64,000 bases of DNA from Phycisphaerae bacterium (GTDB lineage: Bacteria > Planctomycetota > Phycisphaerae > Phycisphaerales > SM1A02), in the NCBI GenBank assembly GCA_016873275.1, contig VGXO01000005.1, positions 23,656-87,655 of the forward strand, given 5' to 3'. A program made the translations under genes and the position numbers. Below the pieces are notes generated by a model. The model ran no database searches, was not told the DNA's origin, and was given only the letters and a program-made list of their open reading frames with translations. Below are positions 53,587 through 62,781 of the stretch, one piece after another; position 1 is the stretch's first letter; every line of letters begins with the position of its first letter.

Positions 53587-55923
53587 GTGCGCGATGCCGA
53601 CGAGATGCTCGAGGGATTGACGCAGGCGCAGCGCGATGCCGTCACGCACCTCGACGGACCGGCGCTCGTCCTCGCCGGACCCGGCTCCGGGAAGACGAGG
53701 GTCATCACCCGCCGCATCGCGTGGCTCGTCGCGCAGGGGATCCCCCCGTGGCAGATCCTCGCGGTCACCTTCACGAACAAGGCGGCAAGCGAGATGCGGC
53801 GGCGGGTGGAGGAACTGCTGCCGCCGGACCTCCCGGGTCGCCGTGGGCTCGTGGTCGCGACCTTCCACTCCTTCGGGGTCCAGTTCCTCCGCCGCCACGC
53901 CGACGCCGCGGGGATCCCCGCCGACTTCGCGATCTTCGACTCGGCGGACCAGCGCGAGGCGCTCAAGCAGGCGATCGCGGCATCCGACCTCGCGGTCGCC
54001 CAGTGGCCCGTCGCGGGAGTCGCCTCCTCGATCAGCCAGCAGAAGAACGCCCTGCGCACGCCGGAGGAGTGGGCGAAGGTCGCGGTCGACTGGCGCGAGC
54101 GCACGCTGCTCCGGATCTGGCGGGAGTACGAGGCGCAGCTCCGCCGCAGCAAGGCGCTCGACTTCGACGACCTCCTCGTCCGCACGGCGATGCTGCTCCG
54201 CTCCCGCGAGGAGGTCCGCGCCGCCGCCCGCGAGCGGTTCCGCTACCTGCTGATCGACGAGTACCAGGACACGAACCACGCGCAGTTCACCATTGCCCAC
54301 GCGATCGCCGGGAGCGAGGGCAACCTCTTCGCCGTCGGCGATCCCGACCAGTCGATCTACGGCTGGCGCGGGGCGGACCTCTCGAACATCCTCGAGTTCG
54401 AGCAGACCTATCCGCAGGCGCGGGTGCTGCCGCTCGGGCAGAACTTCCGAAGCACCCGCCGCATCGTGGACGCCGCCGCGGGGCTCATCGAGCACAACCG
54501 CCGCCGCAAGCCGAAGCGCCTGCACTCCGAGCTCGAGGTCGGCGAGCCGCCGCGGATCGTCCGCTGCCTCGACGAGCGCCACGAGGCGGAGATGGTGGCG
54601 TCGGCGATCGAGCAGGCGTCGCTCGACGGCATGGCGCTCCGCGAGATGGCGATCCTCTACCGGGTGAACGCCCTCAGCCGCGTGCTCGAGGAGGTGCTCC
54701 GCCGCCGCGGCATCGCCTACGTCATCGCCCGCGGCACCGCGTTCTACGAGCGACGCGAGGTGAAGGACGCCCTCGCGTACCTGCGGCTGCTCGCGAATCC
54801 ATCCGACGAGATCTCGCTCCGCCGCATCGTCAACGTGCCGGCGCGGGGACTCGGCGACGTCGCCATCAAGCGCCTGGAGGCGTGGGCGATCGATCGGGGG
54901 ATCGGGCTCTTCGACGCGCTCGAGCGGGCGGGCGAGGTCGAGGGGCTCTCGAGCCGCGCGATCGGTGCCGCCGAGAAGTTCGCGGCGATGGTCCGGGGGT
55001 GGCGGAAGGTCGCGGCGACCGAGGCGCCGGAGCTCCTCGGCGACCTCGTCTCGACGGTCCTGCGCGAGAGCGGGCTCGAGGCGCGGCACGCGGCGGGCGA
55101 CGAGGAGGAGGAGATCCAGCGCCGCGCGAACCTCGCGGAGCTCGTCTCCGCCGCGGGCGAGTGGTCGATGCCGGAGTCGGCGGAACCGATTCCGGAGGTC
55201 GCCGCCGAGGCGCGGGGCGACGCGGAGTCGACGCTGCCGGGACTTGGAGCGCCGAGCCCCGAGGGGACGACGCTGCTTGACGCGGTGCGGACCTGGCTCG
55301 AGGGCGTCGCCCTCGTGAGCGACGCGGACCAGATCGATCCAGACCGAGGATCGGTGACGCTGCTGACCTTGCATGCCGCGAAGGGACTCGAGTTCCCCTT
55401 CGTCGCGATGGTCGGGCTCGAGCAGGGCACGCTGCCGCACCAGCGGGCGGAGACGAGCGAGGAGGAGCTCGAGGAGGAGCGCCGCCTCTGCTTCGTCGGC
55501 ATGACCCGCGCGGAGCGGCGGCTCCTGCTCACCTCCGCCGCGACCCGAACCATCCGCGGCATCACGCAGTCCACGGTCGAGAGCCAGTTCGTCCGCGAGC
55601 TCCCGGAGTCGGCGGTGGTCCGGGCGGGCGGAGAGTCGCGGGGATCCGCCGCGAGGAACTCGCTCGGCGGGGATCGCAGGTCGCCATCCGAGGAGGGACT
55701 CGACGACCTCGGACCGCGGATCGAGTACGAGGACTCGCCACGGGGCGGCATGGGCGCCCGCTTCCCGGTGGGGTCGCTGGTGCGGCATGCTCGATTCGGT
55801 CTGGGCCGGATCGAGGCGGTGCTGCCCCGCGGTCGCGCGACGAGCGTGCGGGTCCACTTCCGAGAGGTCGGCGTGAAGACGCTCGTCCTCGAGTACGCCA
55901 AGCTCGAGCGGATCCTCGCCTGA
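53587..55923 (+). CDS. UvrD/PcrA-type superfamily 1 DNA helicase
   Basis: 778 residues. SF1A motifs in order are the Q motif LTQAQRDAVTH, Walker A LAGPGSGKTRVITRRI (31-37), VTFTNKAASEMRRRV, LVVATFHSFGVQFLRRH, Walker B YLLIDEYQDTNHAQF, VGDPDQSIYGWRGAD, LGQNFRST, LLTLHAAKGLEFPFVAMVGL and RRLCFVGMTRAERRLLLTSA. The C-terminal 60 residues (VGSLVRHARFGLGRIEAV...) form the small PcrA/UvrD C-terminal Tudor-like domain, which in PcrA contacts RNA polymerase. It unwinds DNA 3' to 5' in repair and replication-conflict handling. It could be called pcrA or uvrD; I leave the symbol open. GTG start at 53587. Confidence 0.94.
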   Translation: MRDADEMLEGLTQAQRDAVTHLDGPALVLAGPGSGKTRVITRRIAWLVAQGIPPWQILAVTFTNKAASEMRRRVEELLPPDLPGRRGLVVATFHSFGVQFLRRHADAAGIPADFAIFDSADQREALKQAIAASDLAVAQWPVAGVASSISQQKNALRTPEEWAKVAVDWRERTLLRIWREYEAQLRRSKALDFDDLLVRTAMLLRSREEVRAAARERFRYLLIDEYQDTNHAQFTIAHAIAGSEGNLFAVGDPDQSIYGWRGADLSNILEFEQTYPQARVLPLGQNFRSTRRIVDAAAGLIEHNRRRKPKRLHSELEVGEPPRIVRCLDERHEAEMVASAIEQASLDGMALREMAILYRVNALSRVLEEVLRRRGIAYVIARGTAFYERREVKDALAYLRLLANPSDEISLRRIVNVPARGLGDVAIKRLEAWAIDRGIGLFDALERAGEVEGLSSRAIGAAEKFAAMVRGWRKVAATEAPELLGDLVSTVLRESGLEARHAAGDEEEEIQRRANLAELVSAAGEWSMPESAEPIPEVAAEARGDAESTLPGLGAPSPEGTTLLDAVRTWLEGVALVSDADQIDPDRGSVTLLTLHAAKGLEFPFVAMVGLEQGTLPHQRAETSEEELEEERRLCFVGMTRAERRLLLTSAATRTIRGITQSTVESQFVRELPESAVVRAGGESRGSAARNSLGGDRRSPSEEGLDDLGPRIEYEDSPRGGMGARFPVGSLVRHARFGLGRIEAVLPRGRATSVRVHFREVGVKTLVLEYAKLERILA

Positions 55924-55955
55924 GCGTGTGGTTCGACTCGAGCGGTCCATCGCCC

Positions 55956-55983
55956 CTCGCTCGGCGGAGCGCGGCCGAGCGAG
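55956..55983 (+). terminator. Hairpin after the helicase gene
   Basis: A perfect 10-bp stem CTCGCTCGGC/GCCGAGCGAG around GGAGCGCG, 33 bases after the helicase stop. There is no U run. A strong stem in this position fits a terminator in this genome. Confidence 0.45.
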
Positions 55984-56076
55984 CCGTCGAAGTCCCGGCG
56001 ATCGACGGTGACCGGCGTGTGGACGCGGGGGGACCCTCCCGCCGATAACCACCGCGTCCCGTCCTCCGCTCGACCC

Positions 56077-57717
56077 GTGAACAGCCGCTCCCTGCTGGTG
56101 GTGCTCGTGATCCTCGTCGCTGGCGCGGCGGGGCTGTCCATCCTCCTCGGAAGCCTTCGCGACACCCGAGAGTCGGTGCTCGAGGAGATGAACGAGCAGG
56201 CCCGATCGCTCGCCGCGTCGGCGGGCGCGATCGTCGACCTCGACCTGAACCAGCGGGCGTTCGAGGGAGGGAGTTGGGAGACGGACGCCTACCGGTCGGT
56301 GGAGCGGACGCTCCGGAGGATGCGCGACGACTGGCGGGAGGCGGGCGTCGAGGTGCTCTTCGTCTTCACGCTCGTCGAGGACGCCGGGTCGCCGAGCGGC
56401 TGGGTCTACGTGGTCGACGCGGAGGAGGTGCCCGAGGACAAGGCGTCGGTCGGCGAGGCGTTCGAGGTCGGCGCGGTCTCGGGTCGGGAGCGGGCGGTGG
56501 TGGACCTGCGCGTGCCGCAGTCCTTCTTCTATGCGGACGACTACGGCACCTACCTCTCCGGCTTCTTCCCCGTGCGGGACGACGCCGGCGCGTTGCGCAC
56601 GGTGGTGGGCGTGGACCTGCCCATCGACTCGGTCATCGCGAGGGAGAGGGCGCTCTTCTGGAGCGGCCTGCAGCTCCTCGGGGCGATGACCGCGGGTTGG
56701 GTGCTGGTGGGCTGGTTCGTGGCGACCTGGTACGCGCGGCCGCTGCGCCGCCTCGGCGACGCGGCGGCGAGGATCGCCGACGGCGACCTCGCGGTGGAGG
56801 TCCCGATCCGCGGCGTGCACGAGACGCGGGCGCTCGGTCGGGCGATCGCCGCGATGGCGGCGAGCCTGCGCGGGGTCCTCGGCGAGGTCAAGGAGACCAC
56901 CGCGGGCGTCGTCGCCGCGAGCGACCAGATGCAGAAGCGCGCCGCCGAGCAGCGGGGGGGCGTGCAGTCGATCGTGGCGACCGTCGCAGAGATCACCGCG
57001 AGCGCGAACGCGATCGCCGAGAGCGGCGCCAGGCTCGCCGAGACGCTCGCCTCCCTGCGCGAGGCGAGCGACCAGCTGCGCTCCACGAGCCGTGGGTCGG
57101 TTGACGGGCTGCGGGCGATCGAGACGTCGATGGATCGCCTCGAGCGGCAGGCCGGCGAGATGCGGAGCCGGCTGCAGGTGATCGAGGAGCGGGGCGGCGC
57201 GGTGACCAGTCTCCTCGACGCCATGACCCGCGTCGCGACCCGGACGAACCTGCTCTCGATCAACGCCCAGATCGAGAGCGAGAAGGCGGGGGAGGCTGGT
57301 CGAGGCTTCGCGGTCGTCGCCCGGGAGATCTCCACGCTCGCCGACGCCGCCGCCTCGAGCGCCCTCGACATCGAGGAGCACCTCGCGTCGATGCGTCAGG
57401 CCGTGCAGGCGGGGTCGGACGGGGTCGCCCGCCTCGTGGACGACGCGACGACGAGCGGTCGCGACACCACCCGCATCGCCGGCGAGATCGGCGCGGGGAT
57501 GACCTCCCTCGACGGGCTGCTTCCGCGCATCGCCGCCGCCGCGGGGGAGGCGGAAGGTCAGCGGCAGGGCGCGGAGGAGATCGCGTCGGTCCTGGGCACG
57601 CTCGTCCAGAGCGCGGTCGATCGGCTGGCGATGGCGGAGGAGGGCGACGCCGCCGCCGCCGACCTCCGCGAGCGGTCGCGGCGCCTGGCGCAGTCGATGG
57701 ATCGATTCCGGACCTGA
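56077..57717 (+). CDS. Methyl-accepting chemotaxis-like signal transducer
   Basis: 546 residues. The order is membrane helix 1 (about 5-25), a periplasmic sensor of the Cache type (about 30-190, with VYVVDAEEVPEDKASVGEAF and YGTYLSGFFPVRDDAGALRTVVGVDLP), helix 2 (about 193-220), a HAMP domain (ATWYARPLRRLGDAAARIADGDL), and a long coiled-coil cytoplasmic domain. Its tip reads RTNLLSINAQIESEKAGEAGRGFAVVAREI, a variant of the standard NLLALNAAIEAARAGE tip that contacts CheA/CheW. No methylation-site consensus or C-terminal tether is obvious. It has no che genes nearby, and the tip resembles receptors of Wsp-like surface-sensing systems. The start is uncertain: GTG at 56077 lacks a ribosome-binding site and earlier GTGs exist. 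Confidence 0.82.
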   Translation: MNSRSLLVVLVILVAGAAGLSILLGSLRDTRESVLEEMNEQARSLAASAGAIVDLDLNQRAFEGGSWETDAYRSVERTLRRMRDDWREAGVEVLFVFTLVEDAGSPSGWVYVVDAEEVPEDKASVGEAFEVGAVSGRERAVVDLRVPQSFFYADDYGTYLSGFFPVRDDAGALRTVVGVDLPIDSVIARERALFWSGLQLLGAMTAGWVLVGWFVATWYARPLRRLGDAAARIADGDLAVEVPIRGVHETRALGRAIAAMAASLRGVLGEVKETTAGVVAASDQMQKRAAEQRGGVQSIVATVAEITASANAIAESGARLAETLASLREASDQLRSTSRGSVDGLRAIETSMDRLERQAGEMRSRLQVIEERGGAVTSLLDAMTRVATRTNLLSINAQIESEKAGEAGRGFAVVAREISTLADAAASSALDIEEHLASMRQAVQAGSDGVARLVDDATTSGRDTTRIAGEIGAGMTSLDGLLPRIAAAAGEAEGQRQGAEEIASVLGTLVQSAVDRLAMAEEGDAAAADLRERSRRLAQSMDRFRT

Positions 57718-57725
57718 ACCGCGGG

Positions 57726-59006
57726 TCAGTCCCAGAGCGTCCGCACGCGGATCGTCTCGGGGACCGACGCGAGGTCGCGCCGCACCACCTCCGCGTCGGC
57801 AGGATCGACCTCGAGGATCACGTAGGAGAGATGCGCGTCGGACTGCAGGTACTCGGCGGTGATGTTGATGCCGCGGGAGGCGAGCAGCGTGTGCATGCGA
57901 CCGAGCACGCCAGGGACGTTGCGATGGAAGTGGAGGATGCGATGGGCGCCCTCGCGGCGCCGCGGGAGGTCCACCTCCGGCACGTTGACGGCGCCGCGGG
58001 TCGAGCCGCCGATCGCGTGACGGAGGAGCTTCTCGGCGACGTCGCGACCGATCGCCTCCTGCGCCTCCTCCGTCGAGCCGCCGACGTGCGGCGTCAGGAT
58101 CGAGTTCGGCGCGCCGGCGAGCGGCGTCGCGAAGCCCGGACCGTTCGACTCCGGCTCGTTCGGGAAGACGTCCGCCGCGATGCCGCGGAGGTGTCCGCGG
58201 CGAAGCGAGTCCGCGGCGGCGTCGAGGTCCACGAGGCTGCCGCGGGCGTTGTTCACGAGGATCGCGCCGCGGCGCATGCGGGCGATCTCCGGCGCACCGA
58301 TCATGCCGCGGGTGAGGTCGGTCTCCGGCACGTGGAGGGAGACCACGTCGCTCCGCTCAAGCAGCTCCTCGAGGGAGCCGAGCGCGACCGCGTTGCCGAG
58401 CGGGAGCCGGTGGTCGATGTCGAAGAACACCACGTGCATCCCGAGCGACTCGGCGAGCACCGACAGCTGCGAGCCGATGTGACCGTATCCGACGATGCCG
58501 AGCGTCCGTCCGCGCACCTCCCGCGCGCCCTCGGCGGTCTTCCGCCAGATCCCGCGGTGAAGCTCCGTCGAGCGGTCGAAGACGCCCCGCAGCAGCATCA
58601 CGATCTCGGCGAGGGTGAGCTCGGCGACGCTGCGGGTGTTGCCGAAGGGACTGTTGAAGACCGGGACTCCATGCGCGGCGGCGACGCCCAGATCGACCTG
58701 GTTGGTCCCGATGCAGAAGCAGCCGATCGCGAGCAGCTCGGGCGCCGCCGCGAGCACCTCGGCATCGACGCGCGACCGCGAGCGGATGCCGAGGATCGAC
58801 GCGCCGCGGACCGCCTCCACGAGCTCGCGACCCTCCAGCGCGCCTGGTCGCGCCTCGACCTCCACGCCGGCGGCGCGGAGCATCGCCTCGGCGACTGGGT
58901 GGACCTTCTCCAGCAGCAGCGCCTTGAGGGCGCCGGATCGAGGGTCGTCAGCGACCGACGATCTCGGGCAGGTCAAGGAGTCCGGCGGTGAGGTTTCGGG
59001 GTCCAT
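57726..59006 (-). CDS. serA: D-3-phosphoglycerate dehydrogenase
   Basis: 426 residues, close to E. coli SerA (410). The catalytic domain begins ALKALLLEKVHPVAEAML. The NAD-binding motif is TLGIVGYGHIGSQLSVLAESLGMHVVFFDI, with catalytic residues in VNNARGSLVD, DVFPNEPE and ILTPHVGGSTEEAQEAIG. The C-terminal ACT domain starts RILHFHRNVPGVLGRMHTLLASRGINI and is where serine feedback would act. It is the first step of serine synthesis from 3-phosphoglycerate. The ATG at 59006 lies 59 bases inside the end of the map gene. The first 25 residues look non-conserved, so the true start could be a later non-ATG codon. Confidence 0.93.
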   Translation of the reverse strand: MDPETSPPDSLTCPRSSVADDPRSGALKALLLEKVHPVAEAMLRAAGVEVEARPGALEGRELVEAVRGASILGIRSRSRVDAEVLAAAPELLAIGCFCIGTNQVDLGVAAAHGVPVFNSPFGNTRSVAELTLAEIVMLLRGVFDRSTELHRGIWRKTAEGAREVRGRTLGIVGYGHIGSQLSVLAESLGMHVVFFDIDHRLPLGNAVALGSLEELLERSDVVSLHVPETDLTRGMIGAPEIARMRRGAILVNNARGSLVDLDAAADSLRRGHLRGIAADVFPNEPESNGPGFATPLAGAPNSILTPHVGGSTEEAQEAIGRDVAEKLLRHAIGGSTRGAVNVPEVDLPRRREGAHRILHFHRNVPGVLGRMHTLLASRGINITAEYLQSDAHLSYVILEVDPADAEVVRRDLASVPETIRVRTLWD

Positions 59007-59763
59007 GCTCGGTGACCAGGACGTCCGCCTCGTAGTGGACGCTCAGCGAACCGTCCGCGGTGTAGATCGGCCACTTCCGTCCCTCGGTTCGGACTTCCGT
59101 GCTGCTCAGCGCCACCATGGGTTCGACGGCGAGGAGCGTGCCGGGTCGGAGGCGGGTCCAGGCATCCGGCCACTCGCCCGGATAACTCGGCACCACGTTG
59201 CTGACGAACGGGGCGCCGTGCAGCTCGCGGCCGTAGCCATGACCCCCCAGTCCGCGCACGAGGCAGAAGCGGTGCTGCCGCTCCACGACGTCCTGGACCG
59301 CCTTCGCCCAGTCGATCAGCGGTCGTCCGGGACGGAGCATCGCGACTCCCTCCTCGAGGGATCGGCGACCGCACCGCATCAAGGCAAGCGCCTCGTCGGT
59401 CGCCTCCGCGATCGCGTAGGTCCACGCGGCATCGCCGATCCACCCCTCCTTGCGCACGCCGATGTCGACCGAGAGGACGTCGCCCGGCTGGAGCGGCTTC
59501 GAGGACATGTCGTGCGTCCCGTGGACGACGCAGTCGTTCAGCGAGAGGCAGCTATGGCTCGGATAGGCGGGGTGCCCGCGGGCGCGGTAGCCAAGGAACG
59601 CGCTGCTTGCCCCGAGGTCGGCGAGGGTCCGCGCCACGAAGTCGTCGATCTCCGCGAGGGTCTGACCCGCCCGCAGATGTCCGACGAGGCGGCGGTGCAC
59701 CTCGACGACCGCCTCCGCCGCGGCGGCGGCGAGCTCGACGTGCTCAGAGGCGGTGACCACCAT
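58948..59763 (-). CDS. map: Methionine aminopeptidase, type I
   Basis: 271 residues, standard length. The five metal ligands are visible: the two aspartates of SVDIGVRKEGWIGDAAWT (near 97 and 108), histidine in LGGHGYGRELH near 172, glutamate in LLAVEPMVA near 215 and glutamate in SVHYEADVLVTEHG near 250. SLNDCVVHGTHDMSS is the conserved substrate-pocket strand. It removes N-terminal methionine from nascent proteins. Two others of its kind are common in planctomycetes but none is seen here. It overlaps serA by 59 bases. Confidence 0.95.
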   Translation of the reverse strand: MVVTASEHVELAAAAAEAVVEVHRRLVGHLRAGQTLAEIDDFVARTLADLGASSAFLGYRARGHPAYPSHSCLSLNDCVVHGTHDMSSKPLQPGDVLSVDIGVRKEGWIGDAAWTYAIAEATDEALALMRCGRRSLEEGVAMLRPGRPLIDWAKAVQDVVERQHRFCLVRGLGGHGYGRELHGAPFVSNVVPSYPGEWPDAWTRLRPGTLLAVEPMVALSSTEVRTEGRKWPIYTADGSLSVHYEADVLVTEHGPRNLTAGLLDLPEIVGR

Positions 59764-59794
59764 AGGGGCGGGGATGGTAGCGGCGCAACGAAGA

Positions 59795-59826
59795 GGGGCG
59801 ATCGTCCCTCCGTGGACGATCGCCCC
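59795..59826 (-). terminator. Intrinsic terminator after the Asn/Gly-rich protein gene
   Basis: A perfect 13-bp stem GGGGCGATCGTCC/GGACGATCGCCCC with a 6-base loop, 46 bases past the stop on the minus strand, followed by TCTTCGTTG. It also isolates the downstream map-serA pair, so the repeat protein has its own transcript. Confidence 0.7.
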
Positions 59827-59871
59827 CTTGAGTGGATGCGTGGTCGGGTCGGGGGAGCGCTTCCCCGCGGG

Positions 59872-60681
59872 TCACGCCGCCGCGCGCACCGGCGTGCGCG
59901 TCGAGGTCTCGGTCGAGCCGGCGTAGTTCCACTGCGAGCCGGTGGTCACGCTCGGCGAGCCGCCGGAGGTGGAGGGGGTGATCGAGCCGACGGTGCCGGG
60001 CGAGCTCGAGAAGACGTTCGACCGGCTGCTCGAGGTCGAGCCGAAGCCGCCGAAGGTGCCGGTGTTCTGCGTGCTCGACGAGGTCGTCGGCACGCCGAAG
60101 CCGTACTGGCCCTGGTAGGTCGAGCAGGTGGAGGGGACGTAGCCCTGTCCGAAGGTCGGCGTGGTGCCGCCGAAGACCTGCGTGGCGCCGAAGTTCGTCC
60201 CGAGGTTCGTCGAGGTGCCGAAGCCGTTCAGGTTCGAGCCGAGACCGGTCGCGTTGAAGAGGTTCGCGACGCCGGCGACGTTGCCCGAGGTGGTCAGCGC
60301 GTTTGCGAGGGCGGTGGCGAAGGTGAACGCCGCGGCGGGATTCGGGGTGCACGCGGCGAGGATCGCGGTCGGCAGGGTGTTCGCGTTGAAGGAGGTGTTC
60401 ATCGGGTTGAAGCCGCTGAAGCCACCGAGGCCGTTGAAGCCGTTGAGACCACTGAAGCCGTTGAACCCGTTGAAGCCGTTCGTGGTCGGGTTGGTGAACG
60501 AGCCGCCGGTGGTGCTGCAGGCGTTCTGATTCCAGCCGCCGTTGTTCCAGCCGTTGTTCCAGGCGTTGTTCCAGGCGTTGGTCGGGGTGTTGCCCTGGTT
60601 CCAGCCGCCGTTGTTCCAGACGTTGCTCGGGGTGTTGCCCTGATTCCAGCCGCCGTTGTTCCAGTTGTTGCCGTAGTTCAT
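59872..60681 (-). CDS. Asn/Gly-rich repeat protein of unknown function
   Basis: 269 residues, no signal peptide and no family I recognise. The N-terminal 55 residues are repeats built on NNGGWNQGNTP (two full copies plus WNNAWNNGWNNGGWNQN). Next comes an FNGFNGFSGLNGFNGLGGFSGF run (about 70-92), then a short predicted helical block (NTLPTAILAACTPNPAAAFTFATALANALTT). A Ser/Thr/Gly-rich tail has Phe-Gly spacing (FGGTTPTFGQG, GTFGGFGSTSSS). Such Asn/Gly/Phe-rich sequence resembles prion-like or FG-type low-complexity chains. The abundance of AAC codons in this GC-rich genome implies selection on the protein. AGGAG lies 9 bases before the ATG and a strong terminator follows, so it is probably well expressed. 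Confidence 0.75.
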   Translation of the reverse strand: MNYGNNWNNGGWNQGNTPSNVWNNGGWNQGNTPTNAWNNAWNNGWNNGGWNQNACSTTGGSFTNPTTNGFNGFNGFSGLNGFNGLGGFSGFNPMNTSFNANTLPTAILAACTPNPAAAFTFATALANALTTSGNVAGVANLFNATGLGSNLNGFGTSTNLGTNFGATQVFGGTTPTFGQGYVPSTCSTYQGQYGFGVPTTSSSTQNTGTFGGFGSTSSSRSNVFSSSPGTVGSITPSTSGGSPSVTTGSQWNYAGSTETSTRTPVRAAA

Positions 60682-60869
60682 GATCAGCGCTCCTGCGATG
60701 CACGCATCCATGCGACCAGAGGGGAGTCGTCCGCCGCCGCGGCGAGCGCCGTTGGAGGAGGACGGTCCTGCCGACGGACACGAGTCCGGGACAGGGGTCG
60801 CAAGCGGAATCTCGGCGCGTCCGAGAGGCGACTTTGGTCGGAGCGTTCGGTTTGCGCGGGATGAGCGGT

Positions 60870-62120
60870 CTACGCGAGGCCGGCGGGGGTCAGGTCCGTC
60901 CACCGTCCGCCGTACGAGACCGCCGCCGGACCCGGACCCGCAAACTCGCCGCCGATCGCCCGCTCGTCGTTCGAGTCGAGCACCTGCAGATCCGCCCGCA
61001 GACCAGCCTCGAGGCGACCGCACTGTCGCTCGAGTCCGAGAACGCAGGCGGCGTTCACGGTCACCGCGTTGATCGCCTCGGCGACGCTCATGCGGAGCCT
61101 GCGGCAGGCGAGTGATGCGGCGAAGGCGACCGAGGGACTCGGCGCCGAGCCGGGGTTCAGGTTGCTCGCGACCGCGACGGCGCCTCCGCCGTCGATGAGG
61201 CGACGCGCATCGGCGTAGCGATCGTCGAGCCAGAAGCCGCACGCCGGGAGCAGCACCGCGATCACGTCGCTCGCCGCGAGCCGATCGAGGTCCTCTCGAC
61301 GGGAGGCTTCAAGGTGATCGACGCTCCGCGCACCGAGCTCGATCGCCCGCGGCAGCATGCCGAGGGCGTTGAACTGATCGAGGTGGACCCGGATCGGCAG
61401 GCCGAGCGATCGGGCGCGGACGAAGAGCCGCTCGCACTGCGCGACGCTCCACGCCCCCTGCTCGCAGTAGGCGTCGCAGGCGATGCCGGGGAACTCCGCC
61501 GCGACGAGCGGAAGCGTCTCCTCGATGATCCGATCGACGCCGTCGGTCAGGGCAGGATCGATCGCGTGCGCGCCGAGGAACGTGGGCACGATCGGCGCGG
61601 GCGAGTCCGCCGCCACGGCGCGGATCGCCCGGAGCATCGCGAGCTCGCCCGCGGTCTCGAGCCCGTAGCCGCTCTTCACCTCCATCGCCCCGGTGCCGAG
61701 CCGGCGCATCTGCTCGACCCGACGCCGAAGCGACGCCTGCAGCGCCGCCTCGCCCGCCGCGCGGGTCGCCCGCACGGTGGACATGATGCCGCCGCCCGCC
61801 GCGAGGATGTCGAGGTAGGTCCGACCGGCGACGCGCATCGCGAACTCGTCGTATCGCTCCCCCGCGAAGCAGGCATGGGTGTGGCAGTCGACGAACGAAG
61901 GCAGCACCACCCGTCCGCCGAGATCGATCCTGCGACCGCGGACCTCCGAGGTCGGCAGCGGGAGCGATCCCACCCCGGCGATGCGGCCTGCGGAGACCGC
62001 GAGCCATCCCCGCTCGATCACCGCCAGCTCCTGCATCCAGCGACCGCGTCGGGGACCAGCAGGAGCGCCGGGCGGCGCGAGCGTGACGAGCCGGGCATCG
62101 ACGAGGGTGAAGTCCGCCAT
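60870..62120 (-). CDS. hutI: Imidazolonepropionase
   Basis: 416 residues of the amidohydrolase superfamily. VVLPSFVDCHTHACFAGERYDEFAMR is the H-x-H metal motif with the HutI-specific tail. TYLDILAAGGGIMSTVRATR, MEVKSGYGLETAGELAMLRAI, PTFLGAHAIDP, RVHLDQFNALGM, SVDHLE and VASNLNPGSAPSPSVAFAASLACRRLRMSVAEAI complete the pattern. It opens the imidazolone ring to formiminoglutamate in histidine degradation. HutH, HutU and HutG are not in the window. The ATG at 62120 gives the family N-terminus. Confidence 0.93.
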   Translation of the reverse strand: MADFTLVDARLVTLAPPGAPAGPRRGRWMQELAVIERGWLAVSAGRIAGVGSLPLPTSEVRGRRIDLGGRVVLPSFVDCHTHACFAGERYDEFAMRVAGRTYLDILAAGGGIMSTVRATRAAGEAALQASLRRRVEQMRRLGTGAMEVKSGYGLETAGELAMLRAIRAVAADSPAPIVPTFLGAHAIDPALTDGVDRIIEETLPLVAAEFPGIACDAYCEQGAWSVAQCERLFVRARSLGLPIRVHLDQFNALGMLPRAIELGARSVDHLEASRREDLDRLAASDVIAVLLPACGFWLDDRYADARRLIDGGGAVAVASNLNPGSAPSPSVAFAASLACRRLRMSVAEAINAVTVNAACVLGLERQCGRLEAGLRADLQVLDSNDERAIGGEFAGPGPAAVSYGGRWTDLTPAGLA

Positions 62121-62184
62121 CGGGCGGGCAGCGTACCGGGGAGACGACGCGCGACGGACTACCATCGCGCCGGAGGTCGTCCTG

Positions 62185-62697
62185 ATGGAGTTGATCCTCG
62201 TCCGCCACGCCAAGGCCTTCGAACGAGACGCGGCCGCTTGGCCTGACGACTCGCGTCGCCCGCTCACGGAGCAAGGTCGCGAGAGGTTCCGGCGCCTCGC
62301 CCGCCACCTCGGACGGACGATGCCGGCGCCCGAGGTCGTCGAGAGCAGCCGGTTCGTGCGGGCGTGGCAGACGGCGCTCGTGCTCCACGAGACCGCCGAC
62401 TGGCCGAAGCCCGTCCGCTTCGAGGCGCTGGAGGCGGAGGGCGACGGGGGACTGGCGGGACTCCGCCGGTCGCTCGCGGCGATGCAGGGGATCGAGCGCG
62501 TCGCCTGGGTCGGTCACGAGCCCCAGCTGGGTCGACTCGCGTCCCTCCTCCTCGCCGACGACCCGGACGCGGTCACCATCGACTTCCGCAAGGGCGCCGT
62601 GGTGGCGCTCCGCCTCTCGGAGGGTGTTTCCGGGCGTGCCAGGCTCGCGTGGATGCTGACCACGGGGCTCGCGGGTCGGGCCCGCCGACGAGGGTGA
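62185..62697 (+). CDS. sixA: SixA-like phosphohistidine phosphatase
   Basis: 170 residues. The phosphoglycerate-mutase-fold signature ELILVRHAKAFER is at the N-terminus with the catalytic R-H. RPLTEQGRERFRRLARHLG follows, then SSRFVRAWQTALVL and the second catalytic histidine in VAWVGHEPQLGRLASLLL. SixA removes phosphate from histidines in Hpt domains or from the PTS protein NPr. A PTS enzyme I gene lies 21 kb away, giving a possible substrate pathway. GGAGG precedes the ATG at a suitable distance. Confidence 0.88.
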   Translation: MELILVRHAKAFERDAAAWPDDSRRPLTEQGRERFRRLARHLGRTMPAPEVVESSRFVRAWQTALVLHETADWPKPVRFEALEAEGDGGLAGLRRSLAAMQGIERVAWVGHEPQLGRLASLLLADDPDAVTIDFRKGAVVALRLSEGVSGRARLAWMLTTGLAGRARRRG

Positions 62698-62781
62698 ACG
62701 GACGCGCGGCGGAAAGCGACCATCGGAACGCAGATCGAGTAGACGGGATGCCGATGTAGACTCGACCGCTGGGAAACGCTG

